A stretch of DNA of 64,000 bases from assembly GCA_963727545.1 (NCBI GenBank), contig CAVSGS010000020.1, forward strand, positions 124,001 through 188,000, in the 5' to 3' direction. Under the pieces are notes generated by a model. That model did not search any database. It was given only the letters and a program-made list of their open reading frames with translations, and was not told the origin of the DNA. The translations under genes were made by a program, and so were the position numbers. The first letter of the stretch is position 1; each line of letters begins with the position of its first letter. This document shows positions 15,370 through 24,834 of this stretch, piece after piece. The stretch is from Flexifilum sp963727545 (GTDB lineage Bacteria > Chloroflexota > Anaerolineae > Aggregatilineales > Phototrophicaceae).

Positions 15370-16032
15370 TCATCGAAGCCTAAGCTTGACCGCCGGACGC
15401 ACCCCGTCGCGCGCCTGATCGACGCGGGCGTAGTGGCGAATACTCGCGCGCGTGCCGATAAACACCGCCCGTGTTGGATCGCTCCCTTTGTCCTTCAGGC
15501 TGCCTTGAGTTCGCAGCCACCACCACGAACAGCCATAGGTTTTGCCGCCCTCAGTGAGGTAATCCGCCGGGACATTTTTGTCCATCACGTAGAGATCGCA
15601 GCCGTCGGCTTTCTTGACTTGAGCGAATGCCGTTCCGCGCGCCCGCCGCCACTCCTTGCCCAGCCGCTCCGTTACCCGCTCCACTTCGGCGACGCTCAGC
15701 AGAAACACCTTGTCCTCGGTATCGGGACTGCCTTCGCCGTTGTCGGTGCAGCGAGTCGTCTTGACGATTTCCTGCTCAGCGGCAGTGAAGGCGGTCTGAT
15801 AAAACGCGCCGTTCAGCCAGCGCCGCAGATCGCAGTCACGCCACGTAATATCCGCCAACGCGCCGTGATACCGTTTACAGTCGAGAATGTACTCGCTCAA
15901 GAGCAGCAGGTCACTGCCGGAGTTCTCCAGCACTCGCCACTTGATCGGCGTGCGATCCGCGCCCTCCGCCGTCTGCGGATAAGCGCCGAAGGTGATCAAA
16001 TCGCCGGGTTGAGCGGTCGCCCAAGCGGTCAT
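15370..16032 (-). CDS. DUF6273 domain protein
   Basis: A 220-residue protein. The visible pattern is GDLITFGAYPQTAEG, PIKWRVLENSGSDLLLLSEYILDCKRYH, LRRWLNGAFYQTAFTAAEQ, WWWLRTQGS and a C-terminal GVRPAVKLRL. This is the DUF6273 layout, a module common in secreted and repeat proteins of Firmicutes and Chloroflexota and related to the FGE-sulfatase/C-type lectin-like fold. No signal peptide is present in this copy. No enzymatic role is known. The gene lies just after a frameshifted GNAT gene on the same strand. Confidence 0.8.
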   Translation of the reverse strand: MTAWATAQPGDLITFGAYPQTAEGADRTPIKWRVLENSGSDLLLLSEYILDCKRYHGALADITWRDCDLRRWLNGAFYQTAFTAAEQEIVKTTRCTDNGEGSPDTEDKVFLLSVAEVERVTERLGKEWRRARGTAFAQVKKADGCDLYVMDKNVPADYLTEGGKTYGCSWWWLRTQGSLKDKGSDPTRAVFIGTRASIRHYARVDQARDGVRPAVKLRLR

Positions 16033-16065
16033 TTCGATCGTTCGGATTGCTCATTGACTCCCTGA

Positions 16066-16598
16066 TCACTGATAGCGGGTCGGCATCGGCTGCTGCTGCA
16101 CGTCGTAGACCTCGAAGCCGCGCTTGCGATAGTTGTCGAGCGCATAGGGACTGTCGAGGTTGCAGGTGTGCAGCCACACCCGCTGAATGTCGGCTTCCCA
16201 CGCCCGTGTGATGCCGTAGCTAAGCAGATACTTGCCCAGCCCCATCCCGGTGTAGGCAGGACGCAAGCCCGAAATAAGCGATCTCGGTCTCGGCGACGCC
16301 GAGGGCGTCGTTTGCGCGCCGCACCAGTTCGACGTAGCCCGCCGGAACGCCGCGCCGATAGAGCACGTCGATGCTGGTTCCCGGTCGCTGACAGCGCCGC
16401 TTGCAGCTCCTCGACCGGCATGATCAAGCGGTCGCGCCAGTGCCAAGCCTCGCCGACTCCGCTGTACAAGAAGCGGTAAAACTCGACGTCCGGCGACTCC
16501 ATCGTCATGATCTGCACGCCGTCGATCGCGGCATAGGCTGGGCGAAACTGATCGCGGCGCGTCATCTGTAAGTAGGTTGTGATCAACACCTCCGGCAT
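16066..16598 (-). CDS. GNAT family N-acetyltransferase with two frameshifts
   Basis: Three reading frames together make one protein of about 175 residues. Part 1 (to about 16382) is MPEVLITTYLQMTRRDQFRP and RLIMPVEELQAAL. Part 2 has IDVLYRRGVPAGYVELV and AETEIAYFGL. Part 3 has LRPAYTGMGLGKYLLSYGI (the acetyl-CoA loop, R/Q-x-x-G-x-G/A type), WLHTCNLDSPYALDNYRKRGFEVY. Each break lies in a GGG that would read correctly as GG (about 16381 and 16269). It would acetylate an amine or similar substrate, not identifiable. The ATG at 16598 is the likely start. Confidence 0.8.
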
Positions 16599-16709
16599 GG
16601 CGTCAGGCACGGCAATTCCTCCGGCGATCAGGTATAATCCGCACCCATATTGGCATAAAAATGCTCGACTGACCAGATCGCCAATCGACCAACTGATAAG
16701 GTTTGAATA

Positions 16710-17918
16710 ATGGATTTTGCACTCACGGAAGAACACTTACAGGCACAGAAGATGGTGCGCGATTTCGCCGCCAAAGAGGTCATCCCGACCATCGGCGAAT
16801 GGGATCGCCAGCAGGCGATGAACCCGGCGACGCTCCCGCGCATGGGCGAACTCGGCATCCTCGGCATCTGCATCCCGGTGCGCTACGGCGGGCAGGGCTT
16901 CGACTACGTGACGCTCGGCTTGGTCTGCGAGGAACTCGAACGCGCCGACACGACCCTGCGCGTCGTCATGTCGGTTCACGTCGGCTTGAACAGCCTCTCG
17001 CTGCTCCAATGGGGCACCGAGGAACAGAAGCAGAAGTTCCTCAAGCCGCAGGCGCTCGGCGAGAAGTACGCCGCTTTCGGCTTGACCGAACCCGGCGTCG
17101 GCAGCGACGTGGTCAACATGACCTCGACCGCCAAGCGCGTCGGCGACAAGTACATCCTCAACGGCGAGAAGATGTGGATCAGCCTCGCCACCAAAGCCGA
17201 TCACTTCCTCGTCGTCGCCAAGCATGATCCCGATGCCGGACATCGCGGGATGTCGGCATTCATCGTCACCCGCGACATGCCCGGTGTGACCACCGGCGAC
17301 ATTCACGGCAAGCTCGGCGTCCGCGCCGGTTCGACCGGCTGGGTCGCCATGCAGGACGTCGAAGTGCCGGTCGAAAATCGCTTAGGCGAAGAAGGCGAAG
17401 GCTTCAAGATCGCCATGTCCGCGCTCGACAACGGGCGCTACACCGTCGCCACCGGCGCGACCGGCTTGATCCGCGCCTGCCTTGAAGAGAGCATCAAGTA
17501 CGCGCAGGAGCGCAAGACCTTCGGGCAGCCGATCGCCGAGCACCAGTTGATCAAGCAGAAGATCGCCTACATGACGCAGTGGTACGAGGCGGCGCGGCTG
17601 CTCTGCTTGCAAGCGGGCTGGCTCAAAAATCAGGGCGTCCGCAACACCCGCGAGACCAGCCTCGCCAAGTGGTACGCGACCGATCACAGCGTCAAGGCGG
17701 CGCTCGAAGCGGTGCAGGTGCACGGCGCCTACGGCTTCAGCGACGAATACCCGGTCGAGCGCTATCTGCGTAACAGCAAGGGCGCGGTGATCTACGAAGG
17801 CACCAGCGAGATTCACCAGCTCATGCAGGCGGACTATGCTTTCGGTTACCGCGAGGATCGCCCGCTGCGCTGCGAACTCCCGGCTTACGACGCCGATTTC
17901 TGGCAAAATGAAATTTAA
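16710..17918 (+). CDS. acyl-CoA dehydrogenase
   Basis: A 402-residue FAD enzyme that makes the alpha-beta double bond in acyl-CoA and passes electrons to ETF. It has the full three-part ACAD fold. Signature regions are AAFGLTEPGVGSDVVNMTSTA near residue 125, WISLATKADHF, RKTFGQPIAEHQLIKQKIA, and the end AVIYEGTSEIHQLMQADYAFG, where the Glu of YEGT is the catalytic base in the short/medium-chain and glutaryl-type enzymes. Its electron acceptor genes etfBA are at 23001-24816. Start at ATG 16710 with AAGG upstream. The acyl substrate is unknown. Confidence 0.95.
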   Translation: MDFALTEEHLQAQKMVRDFAAKEVIPTIGEWDRQQAMNPATLPRMGELGILGICIPVRYGGQGFDYVTLGLVCEELERADTTLRVVMSVHVGLNSLSLLQWGTEEQKQKFLKPQALGEKYAAFGLTEPGVGSDVVNMTSTAKRVGDKYILNGEKMWISLATKADHFLVVAKHDPDAGHRGMSAFIVTRDMPGVTTGDIHGKLGVRAGSTGWVAMQDVEVPVENRLGEEGEGFKIAMSALDNGRYTVATGATGLIRACLEESIKYAQERKTFGQPIAEHQLIKQKIAYMTQWYEAARLLCLQAGWLKNQGVRNTRETSLAKWYATDHSVKAALEAVQVHGAYGFSDEYPVERYLRNSKGAVIYEGTSEIHQLMQADYAFGYREDRPLRCELPAYDADFWQNEI

Positions 17919-18005
17919 GCATGTCCGTAAGCAGAGTTGTGGTATGATGGGGGTTTACAATCTTCACCTATGTGAAGAATCGTAAAGATAAAGTAAGGAA
18001 AGTGT

Positions 18006-18044
18006 TAGGGGCGCTCAAGCAAGCAAGGCTTTGGGCGCCCCTTT
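18006..18044. terminator. hairpin between convergent genes
   Basis: AGGGGCGC and GCGCCCCT pair across a 22-nt loop, followed on the plus strand by TTTGTGT. It lies between the acyl-CoA dehydrogenase and the FKBP gene and probably serves as terminator. A smaller stem (TCTTCAC/GTGAAGA) lies at about 17962. Confidence 0.6.
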
Positions 18045-18073
18045 GTGTCTAACGAGGCAATTTTGTTGCAGAA

Positions 18074-18418
18074 CTACTCAATGTCGAGCAGTTCGACCTC
18101 GAACATCAAGGTCGCGTTGGGCGGGATGACGTTGCCCGCGCCGCGCTTGCCGTAAGCCAGCTCCGGCGGAATGCGAAATAGATATTTCGCGCCAATCGAC
18201 ATCAACTGCAAGCCTTCCGTCCACCCGGCGATCACGCCGTTGAGCGGGAAGCCGATCGGCTGGTTACGCTTGTAGGAGCTGTCAAACTCCTTGCCGTCGA
18301 GGAACGTTCCGCGATAATGCACCAACACGGTGTCGGTCGACTTCGGCTTCTTGCCCTCGCCCGCCTCGATCACCTGATACTCTAGCCCGCTGGCGGTTTT
18401 CTGAAATTCGTCAGCCAC
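18074..18418 (-). CDS. FKBP-type peptidyl-prolyl isomerase, cytosolic
   Basis: A 114-residue single FKBP domain, catalysing cis-trans isomerisation of prolyl bonds. Family residues are visible: VLVHYRGTFLDGKEFDSSYKRNQPIGFPLNGVIAGWTEGLQLM, then IPPELAYGKRGAGNVIPPNATLMFEVELLDI. It has no signal or anchor. A close relative with a membrane anchor is encoded directly upstream (18504-19043). Confidence 0.95.
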   Translation of the reverse strand: MADEFQKTASGLEYQVIEAGEGKKPKSTDTVLVHYRGTFLDGKEFDSSYKRNQPIGFPLNGVIAGWTEGLQLMSIGAKYLFRIPPELAYGKRGAGNVIPPNATLMFEVELLDIE

Positions 18419-18503
18419 AATCTAGCCTTTCTGTATATTTAAGCGTGGTCGCGCCCTGCTGTGAGGCGCCACGACGCCCCATGCTAACACGACTCGTCAC
18501 ATT

Positions 18504-19043
18504 TTACTTGATCGACAGCAGTTCCACGTCGAAGACCAGCGTCGCATTCACCGGAATACCGCTCCCGGCGGGCGGATTGGCTCCATATGCCAGATTGCCG
18601 GGAATGTAGAAGGTATACTTCGAGCCGACCGACATCAACTGCAAGCCTTCCGTCCAGCCCGCGATCACCTGATTCAGTCCGAAGGTCGCCGGTTGATTGC
18701 GCGCATACGAACTGTCAAAGACCGTGCCGTCCAGCAGCCGACCTTCGTAATTGACGGTGACGGTATCGCTGGCGGTCGGCTTCGCGCCGCTGCCTTCGGT
18801 ATCGACTTTATACATCAAGCCGCTGGCGGTCGTCTGCACGCTGGAGTCGGCGGTGATCGTCGCCATGTAATCGACGGCAGGCGTCGGGTTCGCGCTGACA
18901 GTCGTCGATGCGGCGGTGGGTGCAGCAATCGTGGGCGAGCTAGAGTTGGCGGCGGGCGTAATCACCAGCGCCGCGATTACCATGATGATAAACGCGACAA
19001 TCCCTACGTAGACGACCATTGCCGTCGGTCTATTTTTTAACAC
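18504..19043 (-). CDS. membrane-anchored FKBP-type peptidyl-prolyl isomerase
   Basis: A 179-residue protein. Residues 8-28 form a transmembrane or signal-anchor helix (MVVYVGIVAFIIMVIAALVI), residues 29-70 a Ser/Thr/Ala-rich linker, and residues 71-179 an FKBP domain (VNYEGRLLDGTVFDSSYARN, GWTEGLQLMSVGSKYTFYIP, LAYGANPPAGSGIPVNATL). It should act on proteins folding outside the membrane. It is a tandem paralogue of the cytosolic form at 18074, so the pair covers both sides of the membrane. Confidence 0.92.
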   Translation of the reverse strand: MLKNRPTAMVVYVGIVAFIIMVIAALVITPAANSSSPTIAAPTAASTTVSANPTPAVDYMATITADSSVQTTASGLMYKVDTEGSGAKPTASDTVTVNYEGRLLDGTVFDSSYARNQPATFGLNQVIAGWTEGLQLMSVGSKYTFYIPGNLAYGANPPAGSGIPVNATLVFDVELLSIK

Positions 19044-19180
19044 GATTAGTCCTTTTCGCTTGAGGATTTCCGCTTCTGCGGTTCCAGAATACCACTTTTT
19101 ACCGTGTGGGGGGTGGATGCAGTCTTACGCCAGCGACTCAGGTTACAATAACGCCAGTTTGCAGCAGCAGAATGGGATAA

Positions 19181-19864
19181 ATGCTCGTGAAAATTGTGTG
19201 CTTTGGCGACAGTATGACGTGGGGTGGCTACGGAGGCAATTACGTTGACGAGTTGGTCAAGCTGCTGCCCGAACACGAGATCGTCAACGCCGGGGTTGGC
19301 GGCAACACCGTGATCAACCTGCTGCGCCGCGTCGACGAGGATGTGCTCAGCCTCGAACCGGACGGCGTGCTAGTGATGATCGGCGGCAACGACTCGATCA
19401 GCTACAGCCAACCGGCAACGCGATCTTACTATCGCCAAGCGCAGGGTATCTCTGAGGGCGTCGTCCCGCCCGATCAATTCGAGACCGCCTACCGCGAGCT
19501 GCTCACCCAACTGCACCTCGCTCACACGCTCGTCTGGATCGGGCTGGAGCCGTGCGAGTACAATCCGGCAACCGTCGCCAGCCTGCGCGACTACAACGAC
19601 CGGGTCAAGCACGTCGCCCGCGCCTTGAATATCCCGATCCTCGACTTGATGGAAGCCTTCCCGCCGGTCAACCTGCAAGACCGTCCACCGCTCGGCGTCG
19701 GCGACATCCTGACCATCGGCGCGCGCGAGAAACGCGGCTGGCACGATTACGAAGGCGCGCAGGCGAAAGCGGGTTATGCCTTCACCTTCGACGGCATCCA
19801 CTTCACGCCCGCTGCCGCCAAGCAAGCCGCCGCCCTAATCGCGGCGTTCATCAAAGCAAATTAA
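19181..19864 (+). CDS. SGNH/GDSL hydrolase
   Basis: A 227-residue esterase or lipase of the SGNH fold. Block I is IVCFGDSMTWGG with the nucleophile Ser, block II has NAGVGGNTV (Gly), block III is MIGGNDSIS (Asn), and block V is FDGIHFTPAAAKQ (Asp and His). All four catalytic blocks are present. There is no signal peptide, so it is likely cytosolic. The substrate is unknown. Standing alone on the plus strand, it ends before a CTTGGCGTCTTGGCGG repeat arm at about 19918. Confidence 0.92.
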   Translation: MLVKIVCFGDSMTWGGYGGNYVDELVKLLPEHEIVNAGVGGNTVINLLRRVDEDVLSLEPDGVLVMIGGNDSISYSQPATRSYYRQAQGISEGVVPPDQFETAYRELLTQLHLAHTLVWIGLEPCEYNPATVASLRDYNDRVKHVARALNIPILDLMEAFPPVNLQDRPPLGVGDILTIGAREKRGWHDYEGAQAKAGYAFTFDGIHFTPAAAKQAAALIAAFIKAN

Positions 19865-19958
19865 CCGCCGTTTGAAATGTAGCGTTTAGCTTTTGTAAGG
19901 ACACAGTCCCCTATTCTTGGCGTGCTTGGCGTCTTGGCGGTTGACTTTCCTGCCTAAA

Positions 19959-20183
19959 TCACCGTTCGTTGCCGCGCTTGAAATTCCCGGTGATCTTCGC
20001 CAGCGCTAACTGAACGGTCGGCGCGTCCGCGCCCTCGATCTTGCTGAACAGTTTCGCCGCCGACTTACCCGCCACCGTCGTGACGTGTTTGTCGTGCCAG
20101 TAGATCAACACCTTGCCGTCCTTGAGCGCCCGGTAGCTGAACGGTTCGTCGTCGAGGACACCGCGCTTATCGATCTCGCCCAC
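19959..20183 (-). CDS. small protein of unknown function
   Basis: A 74-residue protein from GTG 20183, preceded by AAAGGTAGG. It reads EIDKRGVLDDEPFSYRALKD, then VLIYWHDKHVTTVAGKSAAK and IEGADAPTVQLALAKITGNFKRGNER. The basic C-terminus and small size suggest a cytosolic, possibly nucleic acid-binding protein. No family is recognised. It is divergent from the Pmp3-like gene. Confidence 0.7.
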   Translation of the reverse strand: MGEIDKRGVLDDEPFSYRALKDGKVLIYWHDKHVTTVAGKSAAKLFSKIEGADAPTVQLALAKITGNFKRGNER

Positions 20184-20264
20184 TTTCCGCCTACCTTTAC
20201 AGCAACTTCCGGCGCAGCAACCACGTATAACACAATATGAGTTGGTAATCGAGGAGTAACGGAC

Positions 20265-20423
20265 ATGGGTTGTGGTCGTGCCATTCTTTGCATCATCTTT
20301 CCGCCGCTCGCGGTGGTTGACCGGGGCTGCGGTACCGTTTTGATCGTCTTGGCGCTGACCCTTGCTGGTTGGGTCCCCGGCGCGGTCGCCGCGCTGCTGC
20401 TCAACTACATGGCAGCGAACTAA
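20265..20423 (+). CDS. Pmp3/YqaE (UPF0057) family small membrane protein
   Basis: A 52-residue protein that gene callers with a length cut-off would miss. It starts at ATG 20265 after GAGGAG. It reads ILCIIFPPLAVVDRGCGTVL and LTLAGWVPGAVAALLLNYMA: two helices with PPLAV...GCGT in the first and GW.PG.V.A in the second, which is the Pmp3/YqaE pattern. Family members are stress-related plasma-membrane proteolipids affecting membrane potential. A strong terminator follows at 20452. Confidence 0.9.
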   Translation: MGCGRAILCIIFPPLAVVDRGCGTVLIVLALTLAGWVPGAVAALLLNYMAAN

Positions 20424-20451
20424 CACGCCGTCAATCGAATAGCTGCTTTCG

Positions 20452-20477
20452 AAAACCTTCCAAATTGGAAGGTTTTT
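20452..20477 (+). terminator. rho-independent terminator after the Pmp3-like gene
   Basis: Stem AAAACCTTCC / GGAAGGTTTT with loop AAATT, running into TTTTT. Confidence 0.85.
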
Positions 20478-20535
20478 GATTCTCGATTTGTGCTATCGTA
20501 GCTTTGAGGATGTTGGTTAGCAGGAGTTGTATACC

Positions 20536-21372
20536 ATGATCAGGAAGCGTCTGATGCAAATGCGGCGCGGCGATTGGATCACGTCCCAGCGCGTCGGGGT
20601 AATTTTGCTGACCGCTGCCATCATCATGGGCATCGCGGGTTATCACTCACTACATTCTTCATTCGACCTCGGCGCTTTTCTGGCGGACTACTACGCCAAC
20701 GCCAGCACCGAACTGACCAGCATCGCCATCACCGTGCTGCTGATCGACAACCTCAACCGCCGCCGCGACGAACGCGTTTCGCGCCAGCACGAATTGGAGC
20801 AGCTTCGGCGTCAATTGGGCAGCCGAGTCAATGAGGTCGCCAGTCACGCCGCCGAGGAACTCCGCGCCGAGGGCTGGCTGACCGACGGCACGCTCCAAAG
20901 CGACGATCTGCGCTTCGCCGATCTCGACCGGGCGGAGTTATGGGATGCCGATCTGCAAGGTGTGAATCTACAATGGGCGCGGCTGCGTCGCACCAACCTG
21001 ACCGACGCCAATCTGGTCGGGACGAACTTAACGCAGACGACCTTGCAGGACGCTCGCCTCGCCGGAGCCGATTTGATGCAGGCGAATCTGACAGATGCCC
21101 GGCTCAGCCATGCCAATCTGCAGGGCGCGCGACTCAATCATGCCGATCTCACCGGTGCGCATCTCGAAGGCGCGCGCCTGCAAGACGCTGATCTGCGCGG
21201 CGCGGTCTTGACCCGCGCCATCTTTGACGAGCGAGCGACCCTCCCCGATGGTTCGAAGTGGTCGGCGGAGAACGATCTCGCCCGCTTCACCGACCCGCAG
21301 CATCCTGATTTCTGGCACCATGAGTCAGTCGAGCCGTTCGTGCTCGAAAGCGAGGACGAGGGCGACGAGTAA
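20536..21372 (+). CDS. membrane-anchored pentapeptide-repeat protein
   Basis: About 278 residues from ATG 20536, which has a CAGGAG site. The N-terminal part carries one or two hydrophobic helices (VGVILLTAAIIMGIAGY, then ITVLLI), a charged coiled-coil-like stretch (NRRRDERVSRQHELEQLRRQ), then roughly fifteen pentapeptide repeats of A(D/N)Lxx form (about 127-230: FADLDRAELWDADLQGVNLQ, TNLTDANLVGTNL and so on). These stack as a square beta-helix. Membrane-linked forms of this kind have no assigned reaction. The repeats are interrupted only by the acidic C-terminus. Confidence 0.92.
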   Translation: MIRKRLMQMRRGDWITSQRVGVILLTAAIIMGIAGYHSLHSSFDLGAFLADYYANASTELTSIAITVLLIDNLNRRRDERVSRQHELEQLRRQLGSRVNEVASHAAEELRAEGWLTDGTLQSDDLRFADLDRAELWDADLQGVNLQWARLRRTNLTDANLVGTNLTQTTLQDARLAGADLMQANLTDARLSHANLQGARLNHADLTGAHLEGARLQDADLRGAVLTRAIFDERATLPDGSKWSAENDLARFTDPQHPDFWHHESVEPFVLESEDEGDE

Positions 21373-21538
21373 TCTCACCGCCGCACCTTGGTGCAATCAT
21401 TCACGGGCAAATCGTGACATCCGGGCGGGCGCAGAATGGTGTCACCGGGTAACATCCCACCGGCGTGGCTCTTGCCGTCCGTTACGACCCATGTAGAATT
21501 ACCCTGATGGATTACGCCTGCACAAAGACAGACGGAAC

Positions 21539-22870
21539 ATGACCCCATTCGATGCACCAGTCCTCTCCCCTGCCGGTCGTGAGCGAATCTACCGCCGCAA
21601 CTTCTTTCTATTCCTGAGCGATGGCATCTTGTTCATGGTCGGCATGGGCGTGATCGGCGGCACCACCGTGATCCCCGACTTCGTCCGTCACCTGACCAAC
21701 TCTGAGGTGCTGATCGGGCTGTCGAGCAGCCTGTTCGACATCGGTTGGACGCTGCCGCAGTTGTTCATCGCCCGCTATATCGTCCGCTCGGCGCGCAAGA
21801 AATGGTGGTTCGCCGGACCGAACATCCCGGTGCGCTTCGTCATCCTGATCTTTGCCGCCTTTACCGTGCTGATGGGCAGGGATCACCCCGAAACGATCTT
21901 GATCGCCTTCTTCATCGCTTACGGGATCGCCGGTGTCGGCGACGGGATCGTCGGCGTGCCGTGGGCGGACCTCACCGGGACGAGCCTCGACAATCGCTGG
22001 CGCGCCCGCATGTTCGGCTTAATGACCGCCAGCACCGGCGTGATCATGCTCGGCATTGCACCTCTGATCGCCTTGATCCTCGCCGCCGGGCAGTTCCCGG
22101 ACAATTACGCCATGTTGTTCGCCATCTCCGGGACGCTGTTCGCCCTGTCGATTGTGCCCGTACTGTTCCTGCACGAGCTTCCCGGCGGTAAAGCCGTCGA
22201 AAAAGTCCCCTCGTTCAAGGAGTTTCTGCCCGATCTGGGGCGCGTGCTGCGCACCGACGCGCCGTTCCGGGCGATCCTCGGCACGCGGCTGCTCACCAGC
22301 CTGTTCTTGATGTCCAGCCCGTTCTACGTCGGCTTTGCGACCATCACGCTGGGGTTGTCGAGCGATGTCGCCGTGCCCACCCTGCTGGCGATGCAAACCA
22401 TCGGCAGCGTGGTCGGATCGCTGGCTTATACGTGGATCGGCGCGCGCAGCAATTTGCTTTTCATGCGGCTGGCGCTCGCCTGTGCCGCCCTGCTGCCGAT
22501 CAGCGCGCTGCTGGCGAGCGTGGTGGGACCGGTGCCGCTCTACGTCGGCTTTCTGATCTCCGGGCTGGCGCTGAGCAATCTCAACTTCAGCTATCAGAAC
22601 TGGCTCGTGGGCTACGCCTCGGCTGACAGCCGCCCGGTCTACGTTGGGCTGTTCAATACCATCGCAGCGGTGATCTCGTTTGCATCGCCGATCATCGCGG
22701 GCACGATCGCGCAGTCGTTTGGCTACCAACCGCTGTTCGTGATCTCGCTGGCGATGGCGCTGGCGGCGCTGTTCGTAACCGCTGCGCTTCCTGCGCGAAT
22801 CGATGACCGTATCCGAACCCGTCGTCGTCGCGTAACTCCGCTTTTCTCCCCTCTCCGTCGCTTCGCTTAG
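21539..22870 (+). CDS. MFS transporter
   Basis: A 443-residue major facilitator with 12 predicted helices. It begins with a soluble stretch and FFLFLSDGILFMVGMGVIGG, and has the loop GIGDGIVGVPWADLTGTSLDNRWRAR-like region (GVGDGIVGVPWADLTGT). It resembles the uncharacterised transporter at 30158-31432 (shared LIGLSSSLFDIGWTLPQL against LIGLIAAMHMVGWQLPQL), so they are paralogues. No substrate can be assigned. It ends at an interspersed CTCCCC/GGGGTGAGG repeat. Confidence 0.9.
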   Translation: MTPFDAPVLSPAGRERIYRRNFFLFLSDGILFMVGMGVIGGTTVIPDFVRHLTNSEVLIGLSSSLFDIGWTLPQLFIARYIVRSARKKWWFAGPNIPVRFVILIFAAFTVLMGRDHPETILIAFFIAYGIAGVGDGIVGVPWADLTGTSLDNRWRARMFGLMTASTGVIMLGIAPLIALILAAGQFPDNYAMLFAISGTLFALSIVPVLFLHELPGGKAVEKVPSFKEFLPDLGRVLRTDAPFRAILGTRLLTSLFLMSSPFYVGFATITLGLSSDVAVPTLLAMQTIGSVVGSLAYTWIGARSNLLFMRLALACAALLPISALLASVVGPVPLYVGFLISGLALSNLNFSYQNWLVGYASADSRPVYVGLFNTIAAVISFASPIIAGTIAQSFGYQPLFVISLAMALAALFVTAALPARIDDRIRTRRRRVTPLFSPLRRFA

Positions 22871-22894
22871 GGAGATGGGGTCGGGGGGTGAGGT
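22846..22894. repeat. CTCCCC/GGGGTGAGG interspersed repeat
   Basis: TCTCCCCTCTCCGTCGCTTC then GCTTAGGGAG and GGGGGGTGAGGT. It overlaps the last codons of the MFS gene, then a half copy of a GTAGGG repeat follows. Confidence 0.65.
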
Positions 22895-22931
22895 CTGTAG
22901 GGACGGCGTCACTCTTTAATCGAATCCTCTT

Positions 22932-22961
22932 TTGATTAATCCGGCGACCATGCGGTAAAAT
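22932..22961 (+). promoter_or_regulatory. candidate promoter of etfBA
   Basis: TTGATT (22932-22937), 18 nt, TAAAAT (22956-22961), about 40 nt before the etfB start. Confidence 0.45.
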
Positions 22962-23000
22962 CTGCCTAACTAATTTTGTGACAATGTGGAGGTCTTTATC

Positions 23001-23781
23001 TTGACGATAGTCGTTTTTACGCGCAGCACGCCCGACACCGCCGCGAAAGTCGAAGTCGACGCCAGCGGCAGCGTCACGTGGGGAGACGCCGCGACGGTGG
23101 TCAACCCGTGGGACGAGTACGCGCTCGAAGAAGCGATTTTGCAGGCGAAGGCGGGCGGAGGCAAAGCCGTCGTCGTCGCCATCGGCGCGGAGATGCACAA
23201 CGAGGCGCTCAAGACCAGCTTGGCGATGGGCGTCAACGAAGCCGTCCGCGTCTGGGACTCGGCGCTCGAAAACGCCGACTCGCTCGCCTATGCGACCGCC
23301 GCCGCTGCCGCCGTCAATCAGATCGGCGAGGTCGATCTGGTGATCTGCGGCAAGGAGAGCATCGACGTCAGCATGGATCAGCACATTTACCAGATCGCGC
23401 GCAAGCTCGGCTGGACGCTGCTCAGCTACGTCTCGAAGATCGTCGCCATCGACCACGACGCCCGAACGATCACCGTCGAGCGCCTGCTCGAAGGGGGCAA
23501 GCAGGTCGTCACCAGCAGCCTGCCCGCCGTCATCACCGTGATGAAGGACATCAACGAGCCGCGCTATCCGTCCTTCATCGGCATCCGCAAAGCGGCGAAA
23601 GCCGTCATCCCGGAATGGTCGCTGGCGGATCTCGGCATCGAGGCGCCCGCGCCGCTCACCCGCGTCACCGCCTACAAGAATCTGCCCCCGCGCGACACGC
23701 AAATCCGAGCGCATCGAAGGCACGCCTGAAGAAATGGCAGCCCAATTGGTCGATCGCCTGCTAGAGGAGAAAGTGCTATGA
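23001..23781 (+). CDS. etfB: electron transfer flavoprotein beta subunit, frameshifted near the C-terminus
   Basis: ETF beta binds AMP and pairs with the FAD-bearing alpha subunit to carry electrons from acyl-CoA dehydrogenases. The likely start is TTG 23001, 8 nt after GTGGAGG. Visible: NPWDEYALEEAILQAKAGG, LVICGKESIDVSMDQ, and the signature-like region LPAVITVMKDINEPRYPSFIGIRKAAK. The frame breaks near 23700. With one C removed (ACGCAAATCC to ACGAAATCC) it continues KSERIEGTPEEMAAQLVDRL to TGA 23781, which overlaps the etfA ATG. That restored end and the ATGA overlap argue for an intact gene. Confidence 0.9.
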
Positions 23782-24816
23782 GCGCCGTCTTTACGTGGAT
23801 CGAGACCTTCGACGGCGCCGCCGTCGCCGCGAGTTGGGAAGCCCTCGCCGCCGGACGAACGCTAGCCGATGCTTTTGGCGTGCCGCTGACCGCGCTGGTT
23901 TTCGGCGCGAACGCCGAGCAAATCGCCGCCGAAGCCGGACACTACGGCGCGGATCAAGCGCTGGTTTGTGCCGACGCGACCTTTGACGCCATCCGCTTGG
24001 AGCCTTACGCCGCCCTGCTGACCAAGCTGGTGCAGGATCAGCAGCCGCAGGCGGTCGTCGCCGCCGCGACCGGGCGCGGGCGCGAACTGCTGGCAGCCTC
24101 CGCCGCCGACACCGACAGTCCGCTGCTCGGCGACGTGCTCTCGCTCGCCGTGAGCGACGGCAAGATCAACGCCGAGCGCGCGGTCTACGCGGGTAAAGTC
24201 CTCAGCGACGCCGAAGTCCTCTCCGGCGCAACTCAGTTCGTGACCGTGCGTTCGCGCGCCTTCAAAGCCGCCGCGCCGGACACGAGCAAAAGCCCCGCGA
24301 TCACGGCGGTTGACCCGGTGCTGAGCGAAGACCAGATCGCCACCAAAGTCCAGTCATTCGAGCAGGAAAGCGGACAGGTCAACCTGACCGACGCCGCGAT
24401 CATCATCTCCGGCGGGCGCGGCATGGCGAACAATCCCAAAGACGCCCCCGCCGACGCGGGCGACGCCGACCGTCTGGAAGGCGAAGGACGGCTTCGCTAA
24501 CGTGATCCAGCCGCTCGCGGACGCGCTCGGCGCAGCGGTCGGCGCCAGCCGCGCCGCCGTCGATGCCGGATACATCCCTTACGCCCACCAAGTCGGGCAG
24601 ACCGGCAAGGTCGTCTCACCGGATTTGTATATCGCCTGCGGCATCTCCGGCGCGATCCAGCACCAAGCCGGGATGCGCACCAGCCAGATCATCGTCGCCA
24701 TCAACAAAGACCCCGAAGCGCCGATCTTCAAGCTGGCGCGCTACGGCTTGGTCGGCGACCTGTACCAGATCGTCCCCGCCCTCACCGCCGAGGTCACCAA
24801 GCGGTTAGGGAAATAA
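23778..24816 (+). CDS. etfA: electron transfer flavoprotein alpha subunit, frameshifted
   Basis: ETF alpha carries FAD. The N-terminal domain covers about residues 1-190. The FAD domain has IIISGGRGMANNPKDAP, then, in the next frame, FANVIQPLADALGAAVGASR, GYIPYAHQVGQTGKVVSPDL and IACGISGAIQHQAGMRTSQ, the ETF alpha signature. The break is near 24469: GACCGTCTGG reads through if one C is dropped (GACGTCTGG), giving DADVWKAKDGFANV. Joined length is about 345 residues, with overlap of 4 nt to etfB. It serves the acyl-CoA dehydrogenase at 16710. Confidence 0.9.
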
Positions 24817-24834
24817 CGTTCCCCAAAACTCCCC

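Noticed and set aside
22019..22912. 297-codon minus-strand frame opposite the MFS gene
   Set aside because: Arg/Gln/His-rich shadow with no domain. The plus strand encodes a 12-helix transporter.
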